This document shows positions 34,386 through 42,801 of a stretch of 64,000 bases of DNA, piece by piece. Under the pieces are notes generated by a model, which was not told the DNA's origin, did not search any database, and saw only the letters and a list, made by a program, of their open reading frames with translations. The translations under genes were made by a program, and so were the position numbers. Where the stretch lies: assembly GCF_002104475.1 (NCBI RefSeq), contig NZ_NBOF01000001.1:868001-932000 (forward strand). The letters are read 5' to 3'. Source of the stretch: Cognaticolwellia mytili (lineage in GTDB: Bacteria > Pseudomonadota > Gammaproteobacteria > Enterobacterales > Alteromonadaceae). The first letter of the stretch is position 1. Each line of letters starts with the position of its first letter.

Positions 34386-35276
34386 CTACAAACCACGTTG
34401 CCACTCTTGTCTAAGCGGTATTTGCTGTGGTTGGGTAATGGCCATATTTACCTTATCAAGTAACTGTTGCTTGTCTTTACCTAGTATGCCTTTTAGCACT
34501 AAATAATTTGAAGCATGATCAGAGCGAAATATGGTTTTATCTAACTCCAAAGCTTGCAATAAAGTCGACATTTCTTGGAACAGTTCTTGTTGATTTAACT
34601 GCCGATAATCACCATTAAAGTTACTGGCAAAGCGTTCTTCACCTAAAGGAAAGGAAACCACTAAGGTTGAGAGAAAATCAGGCTGAGCTTCATTCATTAA
34701 ACGAGCGGAGTTAATCGCATGTTGTTTTGAAAGCTTTGGGCCGCCCAAGCCATTAAGGATCATAACCGAAGACTTCATACCCGCTTGCTTAATTTTTGTT
34801 AGCGCGACTAACGAACTTTGATAACTTTCACCTTTTTCAATTAAGTTTAAAACTTCATCATCACCGCTTTCACAACCAACATAAAGCAGTGATAAACCAA
34901 GCGCACGAAGCTCTGTTAATTGCTCTACAGTTTTATTGGTTAAATTACGCGGTAAGCAATAGCTTGAAATACGAGTCACTTGTGGAAAGTATTGCTTTAT
35001 CAACAAGAGTATTTCTTTCAAACGATTAAATGGCAACATCATGGCATCGCCATCAGCTAAAAACACCCGACCAACAGGTAGATTGGATTCAGCAATAGTC
35101 ACAAGCTCTTGCTCTATTAGCTCGGGTTTCTTAGGTTTGAATTTTTTATTGTCGCTGGTGTACATATCGCAGAAAGTACATTTATTCCACGAACAACCGT
35201 TAGTAACCTGTAAAATAAGGCTTTTCCATTCGCTTGGCGGCCTAAATACAGGTTCGGTATAACTTAATGGGTACAT
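34386..35276 (-). CDS. Radical SAM protein with a CX4CX2C cluster motif
   Basis: From the ATG at 35276 the protein is 296 residues (MYPLSYTEP...); the frame extends 11 codons further to a TTG. The iron-sulfur motif is C-SWNK-C-TF-C, that is CX4CX2C rather than the canonical CX3CX2C, followed by DMYTSDNKKF. Further radical SAM elements are GRVFLADGDAMMLP (the GGE-like strand), YVGCESGDDEVL and MILNGLGGP. I recognise the group (Elp3/CX4CX2C type radical SAM proteins of unknown reaction) but no specific function. It faces the FetB-like gene. Confidence 0.75.
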   Translation of the reverse strand: MYPLSYTEPVFRPPSEWKSLILQVTNGCSWNKCTFCDMYTSDNKKFKPKKPELIEQELVTIAESNLPVGRVFLADGDAMMLPFNRLKEILLLIKQYFPQVTRISSYCLPRNLTNKTVEQLTELRALGLSLLYVGCESGDDEVLNLIEKGESYQSSLVALTKIKQAGMKSSVMILNGLGGPKLSKQHAINSARLMNEAQPDFLSTLVVSFPLGEERFASNFNGDYRQLNQQELFQEMSTLLQALELDKTIFRSDHASNYLVLKGILGKDKQQLLDKVNMAITQPQQIPLRQEWQRGL

Positions 35277-35374
35277 AATGATAAATTCCAGCAATGAGCA
35301 AAAAGACAAGGCGCTATTATATCAACCTTAATTTCTACTAGCTTGGCTAATGTTGGATGAAAGGGTTAAAAAAA

Positions 35375-35401
35375 CCGGTAAAACTTAGTTAAGTTTACCG
35401 G
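35375..35401 (-). terminator. Terminator of the DUF3012 lipoprotein gene
   Basis: On the minus strand a CCGGTAAACTT/AAGTTTTACCGG stem (35401-35391 with 35386-35375) is followed by seven T residues, about 50 bases after the lipoprotein stop codon. Confidence 0.85.
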
Positions 35402-35448
35402 TCTAATCTTGTTGAACTTTCTTAGCTTTAACGGTTAACAATCAATCA

Positions 35449-35607
35449 TTAAAAAATACAATGTTTGGCAAAGTCTTTAGCTTCAGTTGCTGTCCAATCA
35501 CCCTTTGGCTTTTCTTTTAATTGTGTACACCAATCTTCACTGCCAATTTCTGGTGCACATGCACTTAACAACACAATGGACATGACTACTAATGATAGTT
35601 TTTTCAT
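35449..35607 (-). CDS. DUF3012-family small lipoprotein
   Basis: This 52-residue gene starts at an ATG six bases after GGAAG and ends at 35449. The product MKKLSLVVMSIVLLSACAPE begins with a lipoprotein signal (lipobox LSAC, Cys17). It continues with GSEDWCTQLKEKPKGDWTATEAKDFAKHCIF, where WC-x-KxKPKGDWTAxEAxxFAKHCIF is the DUF3012 pattern with two Cys that could pair. The function is unknown; it is a periplasm-facing lipid-anchored peptide in many marine Gammaproteobacteria. It is a single gene with its own terminator. Confidence 0.85.
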   Translation of the reverse strand: MKKLSLVVMSIVLLSACAPEIGSEDWCTQLKEKPKGDWTATEAKDFAKHCIF

Positions 35608-36044
35608 TTTTCTTCCTTTTGTAGATATTTATTTTTATTTCAAAGACTTATCATATTAAAAACATTGGACTCAGAATATTTCCGTTCGCGTTTAAAAACG
35701 TCCTGCCAACACTGTTGGCTTTATAAGCGCATCACTATTGCATAACACCCTGACGTTAAAAGTCAAAAAGATAAGCTATATAAAAAGTATTTAGCTTTGT
35801 TATTCACTTCATTAACTAACAAGGTAAAGCCGATGCTAACCACCATATAATAATATTTCATCCAATAGTTTAGCAAAAATAATATTTTTAGTATCTTCGA
35901 TTACATTGCTATATTGGAAAATGAACTAAAAAACTATATACCAAAAAATTAATAACTAACAGTCCAAACCACTAATAATACCAAAGCATGATTAAGGTTA
36001 TTTATCTTAAATATCATAACTATAAAAACGTTAAATCAAAGTGC
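35608..36044. other. 437-bp AT-rich intergenic stretch, no gene seen
   Basis: No ORF with coding features is present. The promoter of the DUF3012 gene should lie at the left end. I see no strong hairpin or repeat. Confidence 0.5.
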
Positions 36045-36365
36045 CTATAATTCAGAAGGTTGATGAAACCAAAATTCTATTTCATCGGTTTCTTGTTCAA
36101 ATCTCGCACTATGCTCAACATTTGCAGGCACATGATACCACTGCCCTGTTTTAATACGCTGCGTTTCACCATTCATAGTTAAAATCAGTTCGCCACGGGT
36201 AATTACACCATGATTATCAGTATCATGTGTATGCGCCGCTATTTCACTACCCGTTGGATAAGATGCAAATAAGACATCACTGTCTTTTGCTGCAAGTTTA
36301 TAAGCGTCAAATTTGCCATCAAATATTGGCAACTGCTTTATTTTATTTGGATACTGACCAGCCAT
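36045..36365 (-). CDS. Cupin-domain protein
   Basis: This 106-residue single-domain cupin has motif 1 as HTHDTDNHGVITRGELILTMNG (His ligands in HTH) and motif 2 as WYHVPANVEHSARF. It is cytoplasmic, small and without a catalytic domain, like the many cupins that bind a metal and a small ligand. It is third in a minus-strand set with a secreted protein (29 bp upstream) and a GyrI-like protein. Function is not assignable; a sensor or isomerase role is possible. Confidence 0.8.
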   Translation of the reverse strand: MAGQYPNKIKQLPIFDGKFDAYKLAAKDSDVLFASYPTGSEIAAHTHDTDNHGVITRGELILTMNGETQRIKTGQWYHVPANVEHSARFEQETDEIEFWFHQPSEL

Positions 36366-36394
36366 TTATCTTCCTTAATTACATATTAGGTAAA

Positions 36395-36775
36395 TTATTC
36401 AAACACCTTTTCACAACCACCATAGGAATTAAATTTATCATCCCAACGCTGAACATCATTTGCACGGCGCCATCGGCCATGAAAAAACTCCATTAAACAA
36501 ACGCCTGAGTCAAGTTCGACTAAAAAAGTATCATGCTCATTTACTTTGCTATAAAGCGGATAATCTCGACTTTTCGGCCAAGTTAGGCCTCCTTTGCTGG
36601 TGGTAAAGTTTTGCCAAAATTGTTCAGGTGTTACCCAGATATTTTGCTCGCTATTCCATACCTGCTCTGAGCTATCGGTTTTAAAAGCTCCATGTTGCTC
36701 TGTTGCAGCACTTGCTGAAAAACTGCTTAATACTAAAAAAGCAATAGCACATGTAGTTTTTATTTTATTGTTCAT
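36395..36775 (-). CDS. Secreted protein of unknown function in the GyrI-like/cupin operon
   Basis: This 126-residue protein starts after AAAGG, with a signal peptide ending SASA-AT at about residue 24. The mature part is rich in Trp (VWNSEQNIWVTPEQFWQNF, GLTWPKSRDYPLY, GRWRRANDVQRW) and has two Cys (CLMEFFHGRW, GGCEKVF). I do not recognise a family; the pattern resembles short periplasmic proteins that bind a small molecule. It lies 10 bp after the GyrI-like gene and 29 bp before the cupin gene, so the three are likely one operon. Confidence 0.6.
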   Translation of the reverse strand: MNNKIKTTCAIAFLVLSSFSASAATEQHGAFKTDSSEQVWNSEQNIWVTPEQFWQNFTTSKGGLTWPKSRDYPLYSKVNEHDTFLVELDSGVCLMEFFHGRWRRANDVQRWDDKFNSYGGCEKVFE

Positions 36776-36785
36776 ATTATTACCT

Positions 36786-37235
36786 TTAGGTTTCTTTTAG
36801 TGCAATATAAATATCGACCGATGTCGCACTTTTAAAATGTTCAAAGTCAGTCGTGTAAGCACGTTCGTGAGCAGTTTCACCACTACTAAAATAGTGCCAA
36901 ATATGCTTCCAAAGTGCTATCACTGAACCTGGAATTTCACCTTGCGCAGAAAAAACCAAATACTTGCCCGCACTTAAGGTTAATGCTATTAATTCATCAC
37001 TGGCATCCAACGTATCCGCGGCAGCATAAACACTATACTGGCCATTAAAGTCAGACGCATAGTCAGTATATACCCCATAAACGTTAGATTTTTCAGTTAA
37101 CTTACCTCCATACTCACTATAAAACTGAGCCCATAAATCACCTATTTTAGCTTCTGAGGGTATCATTTCATCTTGGTTTGATGTTCGAATAGACAAACCC
37201 AAAATGTTAGTGCTCTGAAAGTCTTTTAACAGCAT
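36786..37235 (-). CDS. GyrI-like effector-binding domain protein
   Basis: This 149-residue single-domain protein begins after AAGGATT and carries the GyrI/AraC-C-terminal fold pattern: ILGLSIRTSNQDEMIPSEAKIGDLWAQF, NVYGVYTDYASDFNGQYSVYAA, KYLVFSAQGEIPGSVIALWKHIWHYF, and the end FEHFKSATSVDIYIAL. Such stand-alone domains bind amphipathic small molecules, and some act as hydrolases or as antibiotic decoys. No DNA-binding domain is attached. It is first in a three-gene operon. About 370 bp of non-coding sequence precede it. Confidence 0.8.
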   Translation of the reverse strand: MLLKDFQSTNILGLSIRTSNQDEMIPSEAKIGDLWAQFYSEYGGKLTEKSNVYGVYTDYASDFNGQYSVYAAADTLDASDELIALTLSAGKYLVFSAQGEIPGSVIALWKHIWHYFSSGETAHERAYTTDFEHFKSATSVDIYIALKET

Positions 37236-37605
37236 TTAACAATCCTTGTTGTTGATAGTTAACGAAAGTACTACGGATAACTGAAAGGTAATTATTACTT
37301 CAAAAGAAAATGTAATCCATACAATTTCAAAATAAAAGTAATAAATTAGACTGCGATTTGTAAAGTATTTTCACAATTTGAGTGTTTATTGCCGGCCAAT
37401 ACAAAGTATTCTTGTTATTCAAGATAACCTTCAAGTTGTAAAATGGGGGATCCATAAAAGCATTTGGAGAGTGTTAGCGTGAAGTTTTATTTTTAAACAT
37501 ATTAAAAATACGCAGGGGAAATATATCAATCACACTTGGTTAGTTTGGTTTACTTTCTATACGTTGGGCGCGCGCTAATTCAACTCGCACCCTACTTTAA
37601 ATTTG
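37236..37605. other. 370-bp intergenic stretch, no gene seen
   Basis: No gene is visible on either strand. The promoter of the GyrI-like operon should lie at the left side. It also contains the downstream end of the ene-reductase gene's transcript. Confidence 0.5.
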
Positions 37606-38727
37606 CTACCCGTAAACAGGATAATCAGTATAACCTTTATCTGTACCGCCATACATGCTTGTTGGGTCAACATCATTTAATGACCATTGATTTTTAATAC
37701 GTTCTGGTAAATCAGGGTTGGCAATGAATGGGCGACCAAAGCCAAAGATGTCACCATTACCTTCCGTTAAAATTTTCAAAGCTTTTTCAGGAGTGTACTT
37801 ACCCGCATACATCACTAAGCCATCAAAAGTATTTCTTACTGCTTTGTAAAAGCCTTCTGGCAAGTCAGGAGCATTATCCCAATCAGCTTCAGCAAGTGAT
37901 AAATAAGCAATGCCAATATCATTGAGTGTTTTAATCGCTGCTATGTAAGTTGCATGTGGATCGCTTTCGACTAAACCTAAATAAACCCGCACTTCATCAG
38001 TACTTTCGAATAATGGTGCGAATCTTACGCCTACTTTGTCGGCGCCCATCACCTCTGCAACTGCTTGGGTAATTTCTTTTAAAAACCGTAAACGATTCTC
38101 TAAACTACCACCATATTTATCGGTTCTGTCATTAGTATGTTCAGAGATAAACTGATTGACTAAGTATCCATTGGCGCAATGTAATTCAACACCGTCAAAA
38201 CCTGCTTCTTTAGCATTTATTGCCGCTTGCTTGTACATTTGCACGAGTTCTTCAACCTCACGTGTTGATAATGCACGTGGTTCGCTTGGATCAGCCAATG
38301 CACCTTGCTCAGGGGCAGTTTCAATAAACACTTTAACCGCATCAGCTTTTATTGCCGATGGTCCAACAGGTGCTGCTTGGTCTGGTTGTAATGACGTATG
38401 AGAAACACGGCCAACATGCCATAACTGACAAAAAATAATACTGCCTTGATCATGCACCGCTTTTGTTACTTGCTTCCAGCCTTCTACTTGCTCTGCACTA
38501 TGAATACCAGGCGTCCATGCATAGCCTTGCCCTCTTGGTTCAATTTGCGTGCCTTCCGTTACCATAAAACCAGCGCCTGCACGTTGCGAATAGTAATTAG
38601 CCATCAACTCATTAGGAATATTACCCGGTTGTGAACTTCTAGAGCGGGTTAATGGTGGTAATACAATACGGTTTTTAAGGGTGTAAGGGCCAAGCGCTGT
38701 TGGCTTAAATAGTGGGGAAAATGTCAT
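37606..38727 (-). CDS. nemA: NemA-type alkene/N-ethylmaleimide reductase (OYE family)
   Basis: This 373-residue FMN flavoprotein of the old yellow enzyme family reduces activated C=C bonds and nitro compounds with NADPH. Signs: LFKPTALGPYTLKNRIVLPPLTRSR, the CQLWHVGR strand, catalytic pair in ELHCANGYLVNQF (HxxN), EHTNDRTDKYGGSLENRLRF, RFAPLF and FGFGRPFIANPDLPERI. The HxxN pair is the classical NemA/OYE1 form. No NemR-type repressor gene lies next to it. The CmcJ-like gene follows upstream by 143 bp on the same strand, so the two may be regulated separately or by the divergent LysR. Confidence 0.92.
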   Translation of the reverse strand: MTFSPLFKPTALGPYTLKNRIVLPPLTRSRSSQPGNIPNELMANYYSQRAGAGFMVTEGTQIEPRGQGYAWTPGIHSAEQVEGWKQVTKAVHDQGSIIFCQLWHVGRVSHTSLQPDQAAPVGPSAIKADAVKVFIETAPEQGALADPSEPRALSTREVEELVQMYKQAAINAKEAGFDGVELHCANGYLVNQFISEHTNDRTDKYGGSLENRLRFLKEITQAVAEVMGADKVGVRFAPLFESTDEVRVYLGLVESDPHATYIAAIKTLNDIGIAYLSLAEADWDNAPDLPEGFYKAVRNTFDGLVMYAGKYTPEKALKILTEGNGDIFGFGRPFIANPDLPERIKNQWSLNDVDPTSMYGGTDKGYTDYPVYG

Positions 38728-38870
38728 GTGTTACTGCTCCAAAATAAAGTTAATATCATCAACGCGGTAATTAATAAATTAGTTCCAATGCAGATACCGC
38801 TATACAACATTGTTAGCACCACTCATGTGGCAAATTACTTTTTAACTTTTCTTAGCTTTGTTAGTTTGGC

Positions 38871-39704
38871 TTACTCACTGAATAGCAAAATAGTTCTCAG
38901 CTCAATGCTGACTCGCCTCTCTAAGATTTTATTTGCTGAAGGTAGTGAGAAAGCACTATGCGGAATTCTCTTCACGCTATTGCTTTCGTCACTATCAAAC
39001 ACTTTAAAATTAAGCTGCTCTTTTGAGGTCATTTTGGGAAAGTAAAACCAGCGATTTTCTGGGTTATAGCTAAAGCCTTCTATTTCACCAATCCGATCAG
39101 GATATGCAACCTGCAGCACATGCGATTGCGTTGCAGAAACTGTGCGAGCATCGACAAAAGCAAGTGGGCTATCTAAAACTACATCAACTAACGGTATCCA
39201 GGTATTAACAAATTGATAATGACGATAGTCACTGGCTTTGAGGCCTTGTTTGTCCAGTTCAATATCCAAACGATTTTTTGCTGAACTCGCAATATAATCG
39301 TTATGTACTGTATGAATTGGCGAACGTTTTTCACTGCGATTAAGCGTATCTTCAACCGAGCGAATCGTATGGTCAAATACCATGCCCTGACTGGCATGCG
39401 TTAAATTAGTTAGGTGTTTAATAAGTTGCGGGTAAAGTTCAGTGCTTACGGCTGCGTCATCAAAATAGTCAGTTACTTGGTATTCATTGGCAACCAAGCC
39501 AAAGCCATCTTCATTTAGTGTTGGCACTTTTGTTAATAATCGAGCATTGACGATATCCACCATGCGTTTATCGACTTGCTCGGTAAGTTTATCGGCACTT
39601 TTTTTGATGGTGGATAAATCAAAGGTCGCTTGAGTATTTGCTTTGATGTAATTAATTTCAGCGGTAATTGCTAACTGATGCTGCTCTGCTGACTTCAAAA
39701 ACAT
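38871..39704 (-). CDS. CmcJ/NvfI-family oxidoreductase (Fe(II)/2OG-like)
   Basis: The ATG at 39704 (5 bases after GGGAG) is preferred over an in-frame TTG at 39716. The product (277 residues) shows the CmcJ pattern: HTVHNDYIASSA (possible metal ligands His and Asp), WIPLVDVVLDSPLAFVDARTVS, NPENRWFYFPKMTSKEQLNFKVFDS and RRVSIELRTILLF. CmcJ takes part in cephamycin 7-alpha methoxylation with CmcI, and NvfI is a fungal Fe/2OG dioxygenase; bacterial relatives in marine genomes have unknown substrates. It is divergent from a LysR gene, a common arrangement for an inducible detoxification enzyme. Confidence 0.75.
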   Translation of the reverse strand: MFLKSAEQHQLAITAEINYIKANTQATFDLSTIKKSADKLTEQVDKRMVDIVNARLLTKVPTLNEDGFGLVANEYQVTDYFDDAAVSTELYPQLIKHLTNLTHASQGMVFDHTIRSVEDTLNRSEKRSPIHTVHNDYIASSAKNRLDIELDKQGLKASDYRHYQFVNTWIPLVDVVLDSPLAFVDARTVSATQSHVLQVAYPDRIGEIEGFSYNPENRWFYFPKMTSKEQLNFKVFDSDESNSVKRIPHSAFSLPSANKILERRVSIELRTILLFSE

Positions 39705-39811
39705 ATTAACTCCCAATTAAGCTCGGTAAATAACGGATAAACTTGATGGGATGTATGCTAAGCTCTCTTCAATACAATTAAAAACAATATAAACTTGTTA
39801 GAGATACAAAA

Positions 39812-40720
39812 ATGAGTGGTATCCATCGACTGGACATTAAACAACTGCGGGTTTTACAGTTATTGCTACAAGAAAGAAACTTGTCGAAAGTCGCTAATAT
39901 TATGGGCTTAACTCAACAGGCGATTAGTGAACAACTGAAAAAATTGCGACATAGTTTTGATGATGAAATGTTTATACGCACCAGTAATGGCGTTATTCCT
40001 ACGCAAGTTGCAGAAAACATGGAGCATCAGGTAAATCAAATACTGGCAGATATCGACACTTTAATAACCGGTGAAAAGTTTAACCCTGCCGAGCTTTCAG
40101 GAATATTACAGATAAGTTCCTCAGACTATGCGCTTGTCACTATTCTGCCGATGCTACTAACACAAGTAAATAACTTAGCGCCGAACTTGAAGGTTATCAT
40201 CAGGGATTTTGAATCAGATAATTTAAACCAATTGATGGTAACGGGCGAACTTGATCTGGTATTCACCTTCCCTGAATTTATTCCTGAAAACTATCCGAAC
40301 AAACGTTTATTTGAAGATCACCATGTTTGTGTAACGGGACAGCATTCAATTTATCGTGGTAAGAAATACAGCTTACTAGAAATAGCGCAGCTGCCACAAA
40401 TTGTTATTTCACCTTCAAGGCCTAATTTAAAAGGCTCACACGATTCTTGGTTTGGCAAAAAAGGCATAAAAAGAAATATACTAATGTCAGTGCCAAGCTT
40501 CTCTGCAGCATCAGCCATTATTGACGCAACCAACACCATTGCCTTTTTGCCATCAAGACTATTACCTGACCCTAAATTAGTACCGATTGAGCTCGAGCAA
40601 AACCCACCAAAGTTCGATGTTATTGTTGCCTGGCATCCGCGTTCAAACAACAATCCATTACATCAATGGCTATTAAGTTTATTGGATAGTACTTTCTGCG
40701 CTGCTGAGGTAAGTGACTAG
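39812..40720 (+). CDS. LysR-family regulator divergent from the CmcJ-like gene
   Basis: This 302-residue protein has the N-terminal winged HTH (LDIKQLRVLQLLLQERNLSK, then LTQQAISEQLKKLR as the recognition region) and a C-terminal co-inducer domain (about residues 92-300). The HTH opening is the DLNLL-like type of NodD/PcpR regulators. It is divergent from the CmcJ-like gene across about 107 bp and probably controls it; inducer unknown. Confidence 0.88.
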   Translation: MSGIHRLDIKQLRVLQLLLQERNLSKVANIMGLTQQAISEQLKKLRHSFDDEMFIRTSNGVIPTQVAENMEHQVNQILADIDTLITGEKFNPAELSGILQISSSDYALVTILPMLLTQVNNLAPNLKVIIRDFESDNLNQLMVTGELDLVFTFPEFIPENYPNKRLFEDHHVCVTGQHSIYRGKKYSLLEIAQLPQIVISPSRPNLKGSHDSWFGKKGIKRNILMSVPSFSAASAIIDATNTIAFLPSRLLPDPKLVPIELEQNPPKFDVIVAWHPRSNNNPLHQWLLSLLDSTFCAAEVSD

Positions 40721-40771
40721 TGAGTTATTCGCCTTTAAAACAAGTGTTTTTGAAGCGGCACAATTGACCAC

Positions 40772-41221
40772 TTAAAGATTATTAAATTCATCGAGCCATT
40801 GCGAAAAAGAGTCTGAGACCTTTTGCACAGTACATAATCCCTGGTTAAAAAACCATACAGGTGAATCTTCGTGCTCGGCTCTACAGTTGCTGAGTTTAAA
40901 ACAAAACATGTTGCCCTTACAGTCAGAGGCAAACAAAATATGGCCTTGTTCCATTCCCGTCATTTCATAAAGTTTAGATAATGAAAATACGTCATCCAAA
41001 CTTAAAAAATCTTGTACCTCAGAAACATCAACACCTAAGTCACAAATTCTGGTTAATACATTGGGCGAGTGCACCAAGCCATAAGTGGTTAATAAATATT
41101 TATAAGCATCTGGTAATACGGCTTCAAATTTAGCTTCGAGCTCGGCAATATCATTGCTATTAATAGGCACCATAGCGTTTTTACTACCCCAGTTTTTTAC
41201 AAATAAATCAATACTGTTCAT
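40772..41221 (-). CDS. SMI1/KNR4 (SUKH)-domain protein
   Basis: From the ATG at 41221 (7 bases after AAGG) the product is 149 residues: a SUKH fold with NDIAELEAKFEAVLPDAYKYLLTTYG, the FLSLDDVFSLSKLYE region, ILFASDCKGNMFCFKLS and a C-terminal FSQWLDEFNNL. The longer upstream reading is mostly hydrophobic and lacks a ribosome-binding site. SUKH proteins are often immunity proteins of polymorphic toxins but many are lone housekeeping proteins. No toxin gene is beside it; neighbours are a LysR gene and an alcohol dehydrogenase. Confidence 0.78.
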   Translation of the reverse strand: MNSIDLFVKNWGSKNAMVPINSNDIAELEAKFEAVLPDAYKYLLTTYGLVHSPNVLTRICDLGVDVSEVQDFLSLDDVFSLSKLYEMTGMEQGHILFASDCKGNMFCFKLSNCRAEHEDSPVWFFNQGLCTVQKVSDSFSQWLDEFNNL

Positions 41222-41363
41222 TAAGTAACCTTGAAAATAAATTAAGGGATGTATGCCCGCATAAATACTGACATATATTAGCTTAAAACACTTTGAAATA
41301 GGCCATATTGTATGAATAATATGGCCATCAATAGATGGTTGTAGTAAAACTAACAAATGAAAA

Positions 41364-41385
41364 GCCTGTTATTTTCGTAACAGGC
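41364..41385 (-). terminator. Terminator-like hairpin after the alcohol dehydrogenase
   Basis: An 8-bp stem GCCTGTTA/TAACAGGC with a 6-base loop lies about 57 bases after the stop codon at 41442 and is followed on the minus strand by TTTTC. Moderately strong. Confidence 0.55.
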
Positions 41386-41441
41386 CTGCTTTAAGTTTTT
41401 ATCTATAAGTCATATCTCACGACATTCCTGCTTGCTTAGGT

Positions 41442-42590
41442 CTACATCGCAGCAAGGAAAATTTGACAGATTTCTTCGTGGCTTGCTTGTTTAGGGTTAG
41501 TTAGGCCACAAACATCTTTTAAAGCGTTATCAGCCAATAATGAAATATCATCAACTTTAACACCTAAAACTTCTAAGCCCGCAGGAATACCGACTTGCTT
41601 AGCTAACTTTTCAATAGCGCTAATGGCAGCATTTGCCCCCTGCTCTGCTGACATGGAAAGCACATCAACGCCCATACTGCGAGCTATATCTTTTAAACGT
41701 TTAGGACATACTCGTGCGTTGTAACGCTGTACGTGTGGCAATAACACGGCATTACAAACGCCATGCGGTAAGTCATAAAAACCTCCTAACTGGTGAGCCA
41801 TCGCGTGAACATAACCTAATGAGGCATTATTAAATGCCATTCCGGCCATAAATTGGGCATAAGCCATCTGTTCTCTTGCAACAATATTTTCGCCATTATC
41901 GACCGCTGTCAATAAATTTTCTTGAATAAGCTCAATAGCTTTTAATGCCACTGCATCGGTAATAGGTGTTGCAGCGGTAGAAACATATGCTTCAATCGCA
42001 TGCGTTAATGCGTCCATACCAGTGGCAGCCGTTAATGAAGCTGGCATACCCGCCATTAAAGAGGGATCATTAACAGATAATACTGGCGTGGTATGTTTAT
42101 CAACAATGGCCATTTTTACGTGACGTTTTTCATCCGTAATAATCGCAAAACGTGTCATTTCCGATGCTGTACCTGCAGTCGTATTAATAGCTATTAATGG
42201 CAGTTGCGGTTTTCTAGATTGATCAACCCCTTCATAATCAGCAACTTTCCCACCATTACTGGCAACTAAGGCAATACCTTTAGCGCAATCATGCGGCGAG
42301 CCGCCGCCTAAAGAGACAACAAAATCACAATCATGTTGTTTTAGTAGCGCTAAGCCATCATTAACATTGCCCACTGTTGGGTTAGGCTGTGCTTTATCAA
42401 ATACGATACTACTAATTTGTGCTTTATCCAGTAAATCAGTGAAGTTTTTTACTACTCCAATTTTATTTAATACTTCATCGCTAACAACTAATCCCTGCTT
42501 AAATCCTTGCTCTTTTATATAGTTAATCGCTTCTGCTACGCTACCGCTGCCCATGACGTTTAAAGATGGCATATAAAATGTTGAACTCAT
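41442..42590 (-). CDS. adhB: Iron-containing alcohol dehydrogenase (group III, AdhB/YiaY-like)
   Basis: This 382-residue enzyme resembles Zymomonas AdhB along its length: [20 protein letters not shown] (nucleotide site), [38 protein letters not shown] with the metal Asp and His, and [28 protein letters not shown] with the further metal His residues. It oxidises primary alcohols or reduces aldehydes with NAD(H), using Fe2+ (or Zn2+). It has its own promoter region of about 210 bp. The E. coli YiaY relative is the other near family, so the substrate is not certain. Confidence 0.9.
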   Translation of the reverse strand: MSSTFYMPSLNVMGSGSVAEAINYIKEQGFKQGLVVSDEVLNKIGVVKNFTDLLDKAQISSIVFDKAQPNPTVGNVNDGLALLKQHDCDFVVSLGGGSPHDCAKGIALVASNGGKVADYEGVDQSRKPQLPLIAINTTAGTASEMTRFAIITDEKRHVKMAIVDKHTTPVLSVNDPSLMAGMPASLTAATGMDALTHAIEAYVSTAATPITDAVALKAIELIQENLLTAVDNGENIVAREQMAYAQFMAGMAFNNASLGYVHAMAHQLGGFYDLPHGVCNAVLLPHVQRYNARVCPKRLKDIARSMGVDVLSMSAEQGANAAISAIEKLAKQVGIPAGLEVLGVKVDDISLLADNALKDVCGLTNPKQASHEEICQIFLAAM

Positions 42591-42801
42591 GATGTTCTCC
42601 TTTAATTAGTTAGTTATTTTTTAACATGATGAATTGATAAAAAGTTTGATCTAAAGCATGGCTCGAACATTAAATTGCAAACCTGTACCTAGGTTTGTTT
42701 TTAGCAAAAATAACTAACTAAAATTGCCAAAAATCGATAAACTTACATATTAAAATTTATCCTGAACTTTAATTGCAACATCATTCAAATAGGAGTACTT
42801 A

